Shown one piece after another: positions 12,285-24,500 of a stretch of 64,000 nt of DNA (the first letter of the stretch is position 1; every line of letters begins with the position of its first letter). Below the pieces are notes generated by a model, which saw nothing but the letters and a program-made list of their open reading frames with translations, searched no databases and was not told the DNA's origin. Both the position numbers and the translations under genes were made by a program. The DNA is taken from the NCBI GenBank assembly GCA_948567375.1, contig OX419757.1, positions 75,764,001 to 75,828,000 of the forward strand, given 5' to 3'. The DNA is from Lunularia cruciata (taxonomy: Eukaryota > Streptophyta > Marchantiopsida > Lunulariales > Lunulariaceae).

Positions 12285-14720
12285 TTTATTTTTGCGATGT
12301 AAATAAGCCGATTGTGCATGGAGAATCTGAAGAAGGCCAAAAGCCTATCAAGTAATGGTTGATCAAATAGTTTAGGATTTTTAAGATGTATTTATAGATG
12401 ACCTGCCAAAGGGATTACACTCTGAACTTAGTATGCTCTTCAAGATTGAGTTATTGCCAAGAAGTATTGCAATGAGTAGACCAATCTATCAACTTTCACC
12501 AAAGGAGTTCGATGAGCTTGAACAACATTGATGAAACTATTGGAGGAGGGTTTTGTTTAACATAGTACATCTCCTTGGGGAGCACCAGAATTATTTGTGC
12601 CAAAGAAGGATGGAGAACTTTGCTTTTATATTGAATATCATGGTCTGAACAAACAAACAATGAAATATGCATATCTTTTGCCTTGAATTGATGACTTGCT
12701 TGATCAATTGAGTGGATCATGATACCTCTCCAAGTTGGATCTCTGAAGCAACTATTGGCAAATTTCCATTGATAGAGAAGATGTGCAAAAAATTACCTTT
12801 TGCACAAGGTATGGGTATTTTGAGTGGGGAGTTCTACCTTTTGGGCTCATTAATGCCCTAGAAGTCTTCATGGATCAAATGAATTGAATGTTGGATGGGC
12901 TATTATATTGGTACATAGTGGTGTTTTTGGATTCTTTTTTTAATTATAGCAAGACAAAAAAAATGCAAATCACGTGTGAGAAGCCCTAAGATGACTACAT
13001 CAGTGGAAGTTTTACTACAAGAAGTCAAAGTGTGCCTTTTGGCAAAAGGAAGTTACCTTCTTGGATCATAAGATCTCATGGGAAGTGATTAATATGGAAA
13101 AGGAGAAAATCAAGGCCATTATTGGTTTGCTTACACCAAAGGATGCTACAAAAATATAGGCATTTAATGGATTGGCAAGTTTTTATTGATGACTCATCCA
13201 CTACTATGCTCATGTAACTACAATGTTGATTGACCTGTTGGGGAAGAATTTGAGCTTTCAGTGGACCACCAAGCACAAAGAAGCATTCTAGAAGCTAAAA
13301 CATATGGTATCTTTAAGATCCATTCTTCAACTACCTTGTATGGTTGATTTTGATGCTTCTAACTTTGCAATTGGAGCCGTGTCGTAGTAGGAATTCCCAA
13401 ATGGGTTACATCCCTTTACCTTTGTGACTTGCTGACTAAACACCACAAAAAGGAATCACTCTACTTGAGATCAGAACAATTAGTAATGGTATATACCACC
13501 AAGGTATGGAGGCATTATCTCTTGGAGAAACAAGTGATCATGTGAACCAATCACAAACCCTTGTTATAAACATTACATTTGGAACACATGAAGAGTTGAA
13601 ATCATCGATAAGAGGAACAAAAATAGTTGTTTGACCTTAAACTTGAATACAAACCTGGTAGGTTCCATGTCATCCTTGATGCCCTATCATGACAACCTGA
13701 TTTGAAGTTTCTTTCTCTCATCACAATGACAATCACAACATTCTCAATCAACTCCAATCAAGTTTAGGACCGCTTTACAACAAGATCCCTTCTTTCAGAT
13801 GGTACAAGGTCATCTTGCTATACATGACAAGGAATACAATGCCTTCTCTTTCAAAGAAGGCCTTTTATTTTAGGAGAATCAGATTTATGTTCCAACCAAG
13901 GGTGATATCCAACTTGTGTGCCTTCAAGAAACCTATACCTTACAAATCATTGGTCACATGTGTGTGGACAAGACCGTAGGTACCTTACAACGCCAATGGA
14001 GGTTTGAGATGGCATGAGATGTTTGAGAATTTATTTGATCTTGTGAGAGTTGCCAATGCAACAAGGCCAACAACCAAAAACCAGGTGGACTCCTTCAACT
14101 ACTTTCCATTCCATCTACTGGGTGGGAACACATTAGCTTAGATCTCATTACATCCTTGCCCAAGACAAAGCAAGGTCACACAACAATCATAAGTTTAGTA
14201 AGCAAATCTATTTCACCAACCTTTGATACAATAGATGCTCCAAAATTTGCTCATATCTACTTTGATAATGTCTTCAAGCATCATGGGATGCCTTGTGTGC
14301 TCATCTCTGATCGTGATCCTCATTTCATTAAAAAAATTTGGCAAGCACTCTTCTAGATACTTGGCACCAAGGTTGCTTTGTCCATGATCTTTCATCCTCA
14401 AATTGATAGACAAACCAAATGTGCAAATTGCACATTGGAGTATATACTTCATGCCTTTGTCAATGTTCACCATACCAATTGAGATGAGTGTCTTGCAATT
14501 GCTAAGTTAACCTATAATAATTCCAAATAGGTAAGCATTATGTTCTCTCCCTTTTCCTTAATTTTGGCCAAGAAACCCCCTTGTTCCAGATTCCCTTCTT
14601 GCTCCTTCTCCATCTCATGTCCTTCATACTTCCACTTTCTTGACTACCATATCTTAATCCCTCCAACAAGCCAAATCTCATCTCTTTTTTGCTCAAAATT
14701 GTTAGAAACAATAACATTCT

Positions 14721-17100
14721 TATTTCTTCCCAAGTTACCATGTAAAGTACTAGTGGGTAAGTCTCTTGGACGCCTAATACGACGTTCCTAATATATAATG
14801 GAGTATAAAGTCTTCACCTCGCACATGAATACATGCCTTTAACTCGGTGACATGTGATCATAAAACCATCAGGAGTTGCATGGCGAAAATAGAAAACAAA
14901 CTAAAAGAAGTGAATCCAAAAGGAAGTAACTGTACTTCAAGCGTGGAAAATAATATTTTCCACAGTCCCTGATTAGGCAATCCTACGATCCACAAACCAT
15001 GCAAAGCTAGTCCCTTCGAAAAGCATAACCTCCGCACTCATGTGGATGCGAAGTAATGTTGACTGCAGCAGTGCGAACATTTGGGACAGCTGAACATTAC
15101 TGGGACAAGTCATTGACAAGTTGGAGATGAGAGGGAATCTTTTTGCCGAACCCCAATTGGCGACAAGCAAGCAGTCAGTCGAGGCGGCGATCAGCAGTCG
15201 TAAAGAAGAATGCGCATTGATGATATCTCACGTTTGACGTCCTTGCAGCACCACTTGTCTTCTCGTCCTCTGGTTTCCTTACCTGATAGCCATGCCGGCA
15301 AACGACGCTTTGAATACCAGTTTGTGGCACTGGAAGCCGGATGTCGCCGATTCACAGAGAGGACTCCAAGAGCTCTCGCCATCGTCCTCCATCCATCCAT
15401 CCATTCATCCAATGACTGCGACTGCAGTTACGTACACGACAGTCTCCACGTTCGCACGATGTGCGGTAACTTATTCTTCTATTGTGTTGCTGTTCGTTGA
15501 AGAGGTCTAACAGACCATAGAATTGTGGTGTATTCGTTGGATCATAGGAAGTAGAATGTTTGTGGGCCTCGGGAGCCGTGAACCATGAAAGCGATTCGAT
15601 TAGTTACGATGTAAACGAGTTGTGAGGGAGATTAGAAGTTTCTTGCTACAAGAACCAATGCTGTCGTACTGTTCAATTTTTGCTTGACAGAAATATGGTT
15701 GGATAGAACACGGAAGCATATTCTTGAGCAGTACTGTCAGAATTATGGAGTATGTCAGTACCTACAGGAAACTGGGTAGAAAGCGAAGCAAGTCGCAGCG
15801 AACATGTTCTTGAGAAGCATCTACGTCTAATACAGCGTAATAAATATCATGGAGCTATCCTTTATCCATAATTGCAGCAATATACTTGAAAAAGTAACGA
15901 TCAGAATGTACGTACGAAGCAAATGAGCGGCTTTCTGATGCTTACCGGATATGGGCAAAAGTGGATGAGGAGAGTGTATGTGCGAAATGATGTAGATTGC
16001 TGTTTTCTCCAACGGAGGCTCGTAAAGTTGAAGGTGCAGTACTTATACTATTGATGGCAACGACGAAAGGTGATGTGAAGATCTGCATGCTCTTCCAGGA
16101 AAATGATTATAGTTGTTACGTTCTCTTAGAGACGATGATCACCTTGTACAGTAGCAGTGGGCGTTGTTGCTTGTTTCGAGTGCTATATGAGTACCTGCAG
16201 AAGGATGACTATGTGGATAATTAGTGGGATACTGGAGTCCCCGAAAGACTTCAACTTTCCTTCCGGGAACCAAGCTTTTCGTTGCTACCCATCAGGAGGT
16301 TAGTCTCTCCTTTATTTCTCAATAATCACAACGATCAACGCAACAATACAACGGTCACTTAACGTCTGAAGGATGGCTTGAAGTCTTCTTTAAACTTCGT
16401 AAGACGAGAAGTAATCAGTTTGTAAGTAGTATAAGTCTGTAGAACTTAAGTATAAAATTTTAACTGATAAGCGGAATCTGGACTTGAAGATTCGGAAGTC
16501 CTTTGAAATGTGTGATAGGATTCTAACTTGTTCCAGTCATCAATAAATCCAGATACATCAAAAGCAGTTATGACCTCACTGGGAGGTTCAAAAGCCGGCC
16601 TGCAATGTACAGTATTATAAAGAAGAAAACAATATCATATTAAGAGGGGCTTGAAGTAAACAAGTCTTAGGCTTCCATGTCCTTGTAGCACGTATTCTTA
16701 ACGTAGGAAGGTTCTGAACTCTCCGGGCTTGTTGGGTTGCCAGAGAAAGGCAGGCGTCACATGACTCTTGGGGAGGAGCTGAGGAGGTTCTAGTAGCGAG
16801 TAGATCTTGCTGTATCGAGCGCAAAATGGTCGGCGAGAATTAGCCAACCGCTCTTGTAGCGAGAAATGTCCGTCGTACGCCTTCCGGCGGGCCCGACAAC
16901 CGAAACACGTCGTGCCAGAAAATATCTTCGCAAACTGCATCAATATCGCGAAATATCGGCTGGATGTCCGAAATGTTAGAATGATGAGGACGTATTTTCG
17001 GGCTCGGAAAAGCTCTTGATCGTGGAAACGTCGGGGAGTCGACGCGCGTTTGCGGGCGAAAAGTGAGATCTAGATACGATCGGGTCTAGTGGGATTACCG
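14721..17100. other. Unique, more GC-rich DNA upstream of GRP
   Basis: Composition shifts from transposon-like to balanced and CpG-containing sequence, marking the edge of the genic island. Open frames (for example 15210-15500 plus, 15191-15412 minus, 15997-16224 plus) are short, overlap on both strands and show no family resemblance. The last few hundred bases probably contain the GRP promoter. Confidence 0.4.
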
Positions 17101-17113
17101 CGTCGGGTGAGGC

Positions 17114-17138
17114 TATATATTGGCGCAAGAAACCCTAA
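17114..17138 (+). promoter_or_regulatory. TATA box and telo-box of the GRP gene
   Basis: TATATAT at 17114-17120 lies about 260 bp upstream of the GRP start codon. It is followed at 17130-17138 by AAACCCTAA, the plant telo-box often found near the transcription start of ribosomal and RNA-binding protein genes. Placement fits a transcript start at about 17140-17150. Confidence 0.6.
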
Positions 17139-17381
17139 GAGGGTCTCTCTTTCCTGGGAGCCTTCCGCCGCTGGTTCTAGTTGCCCTCGCGCAACTCCGC
17201 TTTCGGTTCTGGTTCTCTTTTGATCGATCGGGTACGTAACGGGGTTCTAATCTTTCGGATCGAGTGGTTCGTTCGATTGAGGTTTGGTTCTTCAGATTGG
17301 TCGGGTTCGAGAGTTTTTCCTTTTGTTGGAGAAGTCATTGCAATTGATAGTTGAGTTCGTTGTAGAAGAAAGAAATTCGAA

Positions 17382-17936
17382 ATGGCTGCCGCTGCTACCG
17401 AGTACAGATGTTTCGTGGGAGGCCTTGCGTGGGCCACCAATGACAGCCGTCTAGAGGAAGCCTTCAGGGTTTTCGGAGATGTGATCGAGTCGAAGATCAT
17501 CAGCGACCGTGAAACCGGGCGTTCAAGAGGCTTCGGATTTGTGACCTTCGCCGAGGAGCAGGCGATGAAGGAGGCCATCGAGTCCATGAATGGAAAAGAG
17601 CTCGATGGGCGCAACATCACCGTAAACCAGGCACAGTCAAGGACTGGCGGTGATCGCGGCAGCGGTGGTGGGGGTGGTGGATACCGCGGTGGAGGCGGTG
17701 GTGGTGGCTATGGTGGTGGTGGTGGCGGCGGTGGCGGCTATGGAAGTCGTGATGGTGGAAGTCGCTATGGCAGCGGTGGTGGTGGTGGTGAACGTAGCTA
17801 CGGAGGAAGTGGTGGTCGAGGAAGTGGTGGTTACGGAAGCGGAGGTGGTGGTGGATACGGTGGCGGCGGTGGTGGCGGCAGTGGTCGATCTGGTGCTAGC
17901 AACTGGAGAGGCAACGACCGTGGCGCGGAGTACTGA
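17382..17936 (+). CDS. GRP: Glycine-rich RNA-binding protein, GRP7 type
   Basis: The protein has 184 residues: one N-terminal RNA-recognition motif (about residues 8-84) and a C-terminal Gly/Ser/Arg/Tyr tail (about 91-184) ending RGNDRGAEY. RNP2 is CFVGGL (10-15) and RNP1 is RGFGFVTF (49-56), with aromatic residues at the RNA-stacking positions. Plant proteins of this class bind mRNA in nucleus and cytoplasm and influence splicing, cold response and circadian feedback; that role is family knowledge. The coding sequence is uninterrupted, whereas the Arabidopsis GRP7 gene has an intron in the RRM. A possible 5' UTR intron may start at GGTACGTAACG (17229-17239), but I could not fix its acceptor. 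The ATG is in a good context (GAAATGGCT), and the frame upstream lacks further homology. Flanking genes are unrelated. Confidence 0.93.
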   Translation: MAAAATEYRCFVGGLAWATNDSRLEEAFRVFGDVIESKIISDRETGRSRGFGFVTFAEEQAMKEAIESMNGKELDGRNITVNQAQSRTGGDRGSGGGGGGYRGGGGGGGYGGGGGGGGGYGSRDGGSRYGSGGGGGERSYGGSGGRGSGGYGSGGGGGYGGGGGGGSGRSGASNWRGNDRGAEY

Positions 17937-20122
17937 AAACGCACTCCCTGCAATTACCTAAGCAGCCTTCAAGTTCGGGAGCCCGGGCTCGCTCGGCTCT
18001 CTGGTTCATATTATCTCGTTCTCCTTCGGTCCCGACACCTTCTTGACACGGGCCTCTTGACTGGAGGTTTTCGATACTGCTTCTGAAGTGGTCCTTAGTT
18101 CTCATTCTCTTCGTAAGTTTTGGTATATTTGGTTGCTGTTTTGGAGCAGGAATACCCTTGAAAGTCTTATTTTAAGCTGACGACTGCTCGTCTAATGTTA
18201 CTTTTCTGCTGGCTACGGATGGCTGGTTCCGTCCCTAATGGTTTCACACAAGTTCCGGTTCTCTTATCACATAATGCTTATCACAAATCATGGATCCGGA
18301 TTCTTCACACTAGAGCTGTTTATACCTTACATTTGCGACTTGTAGTGATCTCTCAAGCTTAAACAGACATTGGGCCTCGTTAGAAAGATAGAAAGCCATC
18401 ATAGTGAGCTTCCAGAATCTGGGCTTCGCGATTGAGGTAAACGAAAGGATCGTATGTCGCCCTGCATCTAAGAAGGTACTGTCAGTGAAGATCGCCAGAA
18501 TCTGACATCCAAATTGGAAACTGATAGAAAAATATGGTAAGGTGGAATAGAGTACTCGGAGGAAAAATAGAACAGGTATATATACATAGATCACTTGCAC
18601 ACTTTAGAGAGTAGAGAAATCATTTAAACTTGCGTGCTAGTTGAACGTCGTAGTACAATAGCAGACTGGCAAGAGAAATAACTCCGAGAAAGAGAAGAAA
18701 ATGGGGGAATACAGAGTACCAAGGATATACACAAAACTTGTGGGTATATAGAACATTTGTATAGTTTCAAGAGCAGAGAGAAAGCTTCCCCCCGGAAAAA
18801 ATTTTCCCCCTAGAATACGTATCTTCCCCCAGATCTCCGCCAGCAAAAATACTCTTATAGCTGCACACGACGCAGGGGCAAAATAAGAGTGTTCAGGAGC
18901 AAACGCACACATTCAGGTTAGTAAACGTCAGGTCGTCTTGTGACGACGAAGTTCGCCCATCCCCATCAGCTCAAGCAAAGATGGGTGCCTCGCCATATGC
19001 ACATGTGCAAAACCAGTAAGCGCCAGCTCTCCATGTGAAGGTGAATGACGCCTATCCACATCAGCTCAATCTGAACCTCAGGCACGTTACAATATCGTGC
19101 CTGTACACGTCTTCGTGGTGGGGAAGGTGAAAACTTCAGCTCCTAGCACCTAGCACCTCCTCCACGACGCTGTCCAGTTACAATTGAACGAAAAAGTGAA
19201 CGTCTAGGATATATAACACATTCAACCTCACAAACGGAGAAAGAGATCGGGGAAAACCCATGTGGAGGAGAAAATAAGCGGACCGATCAACGAGTCTCAA
19301 ACTCTTTTCGCGCCATGGGCGAATCGCAGCTTCCTGGCACTCCCAAGCCCTCATTTGACACGATTGAGGAAAAACGAAGTCTAGAGAATAATGCATCGTA
19401 ATAGGAGATGGTCTTTTTAGTCAAATCATCTGATAAAATCTGAATACAGGCCATGGAAAAATCTGTCTACAAGTGGCACGACTGTCGAGAAGGTGGGCGC
19501 GAAGAAAGTTGCACTACCCTGAGAAAGTCGATAGGTATCCCTCAGCCAGGGATTACTGGCTAATCATCCACATCGTGACCATGCTACTGAAGTTCACGAT
19601 CAAAGTGGACACACCCACATCGTGACCGTGTTACTAAAGTTCACGATCAAAGTGGACACACCCAAACCTTTACCAGTTTATCAATGAACTTTCACCTTCA
19701 GAATGCATACTCGCTACTTCACCTGTACAAGTACGGCACATCAACCTCACAACAGCTGACGAATTGGTTGGAATGTCTTCTCATCCCAGCAAAGACAAGT
19801 AAACAGGAATTCGACCATATCTATACTCGCGAGGAAATTATCACCAGAAATTAACCGGAATTAAATTTGTGGGTTTAGTTGACACAAATCTACGTTCAAA
19901 CCACAGAATCTGTATTTCTTCATGAGTCCTTGTCCCTCAGTTTACGAATTTCCATTGTAAAAGAGACACACATTCTCAAATCACTTCTTCCCTTGATTGG
20001 CAAGCGAAATGATACTTTGAACAACGGTACTATAGTTTGACATGTGTACATATATAAGACACTGTACATATCAGCTGTACATACACGTCATAAATGTTTC
20101 CATGTGCATGCCTTTGTGTAGA
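17937..20122. other. GRP 3' flank and intergenic DNA
   Basis: The first few hundred bases are probably the GRP 3' UTR, though I see no certain poly(A) signal. The rest has only short open frames without recognisable motifs. It contains the 47-bp tandem duplication listed separately. Confidence 0.5.
19568..19661. repeat. 47-bp tandem duplication with conserved inverted arms
   Basis: Two adjacent 47-bp units. Each contains ATCGTGA and TCACGAT separated by 15 bases. Both 7-bp arms are identical in the two units, while the three differences fall between the arms. Confidence 0.8.
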
Positions 20123-20227
20123 GAGAAAAAGGCGACCGCGTAGGAAAAATGAAGGATGGGAAGACCCCATCAAGCCGTACAAGGGAGAGACAAAAAAGGT
20201 AACATGGGGCTAAGCCCCAATAGAGCC
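20123..20227 (-). mobile_element. Solo 3' tail of the R2-like retrotransposon
   Basis: About 105 bp matching, on the minus strand, the last codons and 3' UTR of the full element at 27178-30895, including both hairpins (GGGGC-TTA-GCCCC and GATGGG...CCCATC). It is flanked by a perfect 12-bp target duplication, CCTTTGTGTAGA, at 20111-20122 and 20228-20239. This is the classic product of target-primed reverse transcription with extreme 5' truncation. Confidence 0.85.
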
Positions 20228-20239
20228 CCTTTGTGTAGA

Positions 20240-21546
20240 TGGACCAAAGTATGATGCTCTTGGATGTAACAAGTGACATTCAGAACAAATCGCAGTATAC
20301 TTGAGTAGCCAGATCGGTGAACGAGGTAACCCCGGGGCAGTATATAGATGGTAAGTAACGAGTAACAATTCACGATTCTCCTTCTGAGAATGATTATCAC
20401 ATATCATCTTATTCAGATAGATAATGACGATACAAACGAGGATAATATATGTTTCTAGAGTTTTAAAGATTTTCTCACCTTAATACCATAGCATTAAGAA
20501 CGTAGTGATTGTATAAAACAATTCTGTCGTCTTAGATCATCACGACGAATGGAAACGCTCATTGTCTACTCCATTTATACGGTATTGATACAGCTACTCA
20601 ATTTCTGAAGTAATAAGATGGAAACTATGTACAGATCTCACTACAACGATACTGAGTGTTAACCCCGGCAGCTTATGTTTATAAGGTGAAATGCCAACAA
20701 ACATGACTTTAGTTGGTACCAATTCTGAAGAGTATTATGTATATTTCAAGAACTTTTCACTGTCATTGAGTCGAATGGCGTTCCATGTGAATAAAGGAGT
20801 TGAGGGACTCATGATGAGGAATGCTAACACTTGGAGATATTATGTGCAGATTCAACTGGTCAATGTTGAAGCCAAGACGTGCCCAATGGACTGAGGTGCT
20901 TGTATCAGTTCGAACTTCTAATTTCTTTGTCAAATGGCAGATGGTATGCTTTGGTTTGAGCTTTTGCTCAGTTTCAGTTGGACACGTACAACTGATATGT
21001 CTGCAATCTCTCGCAATATGACCTCTTGAGCATCGTTAGCGTGCGCCATCGCATCTCTGCAACAAGTCCAAAACTAGCATTCAGCAATAATGTTGAGGAC
21101 AAACAAAAGCGAAGAACGATATTTGTGTAGTCGTTGCCAGAAAATTGGCGGTGTCATTTCTCATTATATAACTTTTGAGCCTTACATTCGGTTTGAATGT
21201 AAGGAGACGTACCTCACAGATATGTCAGGATTCATCAAAACCTCCACCTCAACAACCACCTTTCCTTTTAGATAGTGTGATGTGACGTGATTGATTGTCA
21301 TCTTCTGTCAAACAGCACGAAGAAAGTCAAAATGTGATGTAGATACGGTTTTGCGTGTCAAATACAATGGGATAATAGTACTTAATTTCAAACAATGATT
21401 AAATATAAATCCACACAAAGCGTCTCCGGAATTTCAGGGTGTGTACAAGATGGTTGGTAATGATCATTTAAATAAACACAAGTCTCAATCACGAACCGGC
21501 ACTTAATGTCAAGAATAGATTCACTCTGAGATGTATGATCACGCGA
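20240..21546. other. Intergenic DNA downstream of MTP6
   Basis: It holds only short open frames (longest 67 codons) with no motif. The MTP6-like 3' UTR should extend from 21546 into this stretch. Confidence 0.5.
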
Positions 21547-24500
21547 CTACCAACACTTGAAGTATCCTTTAAAGATTACCTCAGTGAAATTTGAGTCCAC
21601 AACACGACGAACATCTTGTTCCACCTCTGAATGTTGTCGGGAATCAAGTTCATCATCCATGGAGGCACACTCGTCATGCAAGCTGCTGTTACTGATTAGG
21701 AGATCGGACTTCGAACCATTCTTTGTCAGATCGCTCTTCGTCAAGTGATGCTCAGTCCCATGCGAATGATGGTGATGATTGGTATGATGGTCATGTAGTT
21801 GGAGCTCCTGTTCTGCCTCATCAGGAGTGGCCGTTTTGAATCCTCCATCCGCTGGCTCTGCAGTGGCCAGGAAACACTCGTCGAATCTCTCAGGACACGA
21901 AGATTTCACTGAGCGCAGTATCGCTAACCAACTTCTAGTTTTAAATCAAAGGAATCAGCACAAAGGAGAACCGAGTACAGGTTTAAAACGAAAAATTAAA
22001 CTAGGCTCTGCTTCAGCAACCAGTAGGGTGAACAAGGTCCAGTATTTCTTCTTATTGAGGTTCATGCTTATAGGAGTTCATGGAATTATAAAGCATAAGT
22101 ACAGGTTCCAACATGCCTCATCTGAACGCACCGAACATATCTCCTTTATCAGATAATGAGATACGTATGTCTGGTTTTGATCTCAATCTACGCCTTACAG
22201 AAATTTAGAATTGTCTGTATCCGAGATAGAAGTTGGCAGTACCTATATGCACGAATGTCTCTGCAACTTCTGGATGTTCTTTCCGTAACTGGTGACGAAC
22301 CGCTTCACCAATATTATATGCTGCACTTACGCTCAACCAAGGATCCACCTGCATTTAAACTCTCAATTCTTCGCATGAATCCCCGGAAGATGGAGTTGCT
22401 TAAAGGCACTGATTCTAGGAAGAAAGGTCAGTTACATGGAGAGTCGTGTACCTCAATATGAGCGTCCACATGAATGAATGATCCCATCCTTCGTCCTCTC
22501 AAATGATGGCAACCCTGCGGAGTACATGCACGGTTTGTATTCAATAGTGTCAGCTCCCGGAACTAAAGCTGTATCACAATCACTACTCTCACCTTCAGGT
22601 TGCACCATGAACAAAAACATGTTTTTCAGGGTAGCTTCGGCAAACAAAGTGGCGGAGGATTCCTCAAGTTGTTAACCCATAACAGCTAGACAAGCTGGGA
22701 AAGGTCAGATTGATTGTTGTGTTGCTGTCTGGACCCCCAAAACGCACATCATGTTTTCCCCAGCTACTGAGAAAATTTATATAAAGTTGACGATGTCCTT
22801 TGGAATGAGCAGAATATTATATGGTTCACGAAACCATGAAACATGGTATTCACAAACCTCTACACCCTGAACGTGAAGTACTGTATGCCGAATAGGGGAC
22901 AACACCGCCTCTGTGACTCCTGAGTCAACCAACTCCTGCAAACTGAATGCATCCAACACATCATTTGTGGGAAGTTAGAGAAACCAGTTGCTTGGAGCTT
23001 CAACAGGTCTGTCTCATTGGACAAGCGGCAGCAATCATTTACTTCTAATAAGCCGATTAATTACCTTTGATATCCAGTTTCCATTCCTGCCTTGACTATC
23101 ATGCCTGACACAAGAAGGCCAGCTACAGGGTCCAACAAAGGCATCCCCAGCATTGCTCCGCCTGACAACAAGTGGAAAACACTATTTCAGCCTTGGTGAG
23201 CGTTCCGTTCGTATTCTCAGTGGATTTAAGAAAATCTCCTCTCGCTCAAGTGGGTTCATGCATCAGGTTGAAGCATGCCAGCAGTAGATTGATATTTCGA
23301 CCTTGCAACAGATACTTAATTCCATAAAAACAAAGTTAAAAATAGCGTCTTGTCATGGAAGTCGGAGCGGAAGTCACAGGGATGTCGACATACCTACACC
23401 AATCAGAGCAACTACGGAGGAAATGGCGTCGCTGCGGTGGTGCCATGCACTCGCCTTGAGTAGTTCGCTCTTCTGCTGTTCTCCTACAGCTTTAGTTTTC
23501 CAATATAGTCTGCAAAAGTTCAAAACCTGTTGTCCAGATCAAGTTTTGATTTGCAAATAGGAGCTGGCAGTCCTGACGTGACATTGAGGAATGGAAAGCA
23601 AAGCAGCAGTGAAGTCACTGGCGAGGAGATTGCCCTGAGAGTTGATCACGGTTTTCTTTCCTCTTCTGAAGGCAAGGCTCCAAGTTACCAAGGTAAACAG
23701 ATGTTTACCGCTCGAAGTATGTGAGACACAGGCTACCATACCTGCTTCGTTTCCTTCATTCTCGACATTGAAATGAACAAATTCTGCCTCAGTAGGTACT
23801 GAGACAGGCAAAAGGCTAGAACTCGCCAGGAGACATTTTCGTAACGGAATACCCTCGTAGTATGAAGATCTGCTTGGTAGTCAAGTTTTAAATTATACAT
23901 ACGCTTCCTTGACCACAATGGAGACGATAGCTGCACTCAGAGCTACGAATGGATGCTCCAAATCAATACCATGTTGATGCCCTCCTCCAGTATGTCCATG
24001 TTGATGCAGGTTGTCAGTTGCTGAGTGTACCAAGTCGGACATGAGGGGAATAAACGCCTGTTGTGACGCAGACCAAACATTGCCAGAAAGATTCTTACCA
24101 TTTAAATGGCAATTGGGCTGACAGAAGTTCCTCTACTTGTAGCACGAACAGAAAATAAAGTCTTTGACGTGACTTGGAACTCAAGCAGAATCACTCCTTC
24201 ACTAAAACTCTTTTGGTCATTCTAAGCGACGAAAGCCACAAAAAAGACAGAAGCAGACGCCTCTCAAGTTGTTTATACGATAAAAAGAAGGGTCAAAATA
24301 CGTCTGCTGTACACAAAGCTATGCGTTTACATACACTGAAATGGATGGTTGCTAAACTTTCAGGTGTCAACGAATCACAGTGCTCTCCGAACCGTACTAG
24401 ATAGTGGCCCACAACTGAACTGAACTTATAGGAAGCTGAACAAATTGTTAAGGCAACCCAGTGTTATGGATCGAAATTTATGCCTGCAGATTCTCGACGG

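Larger units (their letters stand above)
10785..14720 (+). mobile_element. Decayed chromovirus (Ty3/gypsy family B), copy 2, 3' truncated
   Basis: After the 5' LTR come a shortened gag (about 11200-11690, with a deletion that joins the gag start to the zinc-knuckle region), protease (about 11750-12090), a two-unit 60-bp coding repeat, reverse transcriptase (about 12350-12990), RNase H (about 13180-13690) and integrase (about 13900-14530). Many in-frame stops are present. Homology to the 45986-51613 element fades at about 14720, so the chromodomain and 3' LTR are missing. In the integrase the position that is Glu in active Ty3/gypsy enzymes (Q-T-E-R) is Lys, as in the younger copy. It is a dead element. 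Confidence 0.85.

Noticed and set aside
15191-15510. Overlapping frames on both strands at 15.2-15.5 kb as a gene
   Set aside because: They are short, mutually overlapping, lack any recognisable motif and have no convincing splice partners.
17177-17620. 147-codon minus-strand frame over the GRP start
   Set aside because: It is antisense to the 5' UTR and RRM of a clearly coding gene and has no domain of its own.
17650-17961. 103-codon frame rich in Val and Ala overlapping GRP
   Set aside because: It is the second reading frame of the GGT/GGC glycine codons of GRP and has no independent signal.
20123-20227. R2-like tails as an independent SINE family
   Set aside because: The tails match the 3' end of the full element, have different 5' ends (about 98, 105 and 155 bp long), and lack a tRNA-like head.
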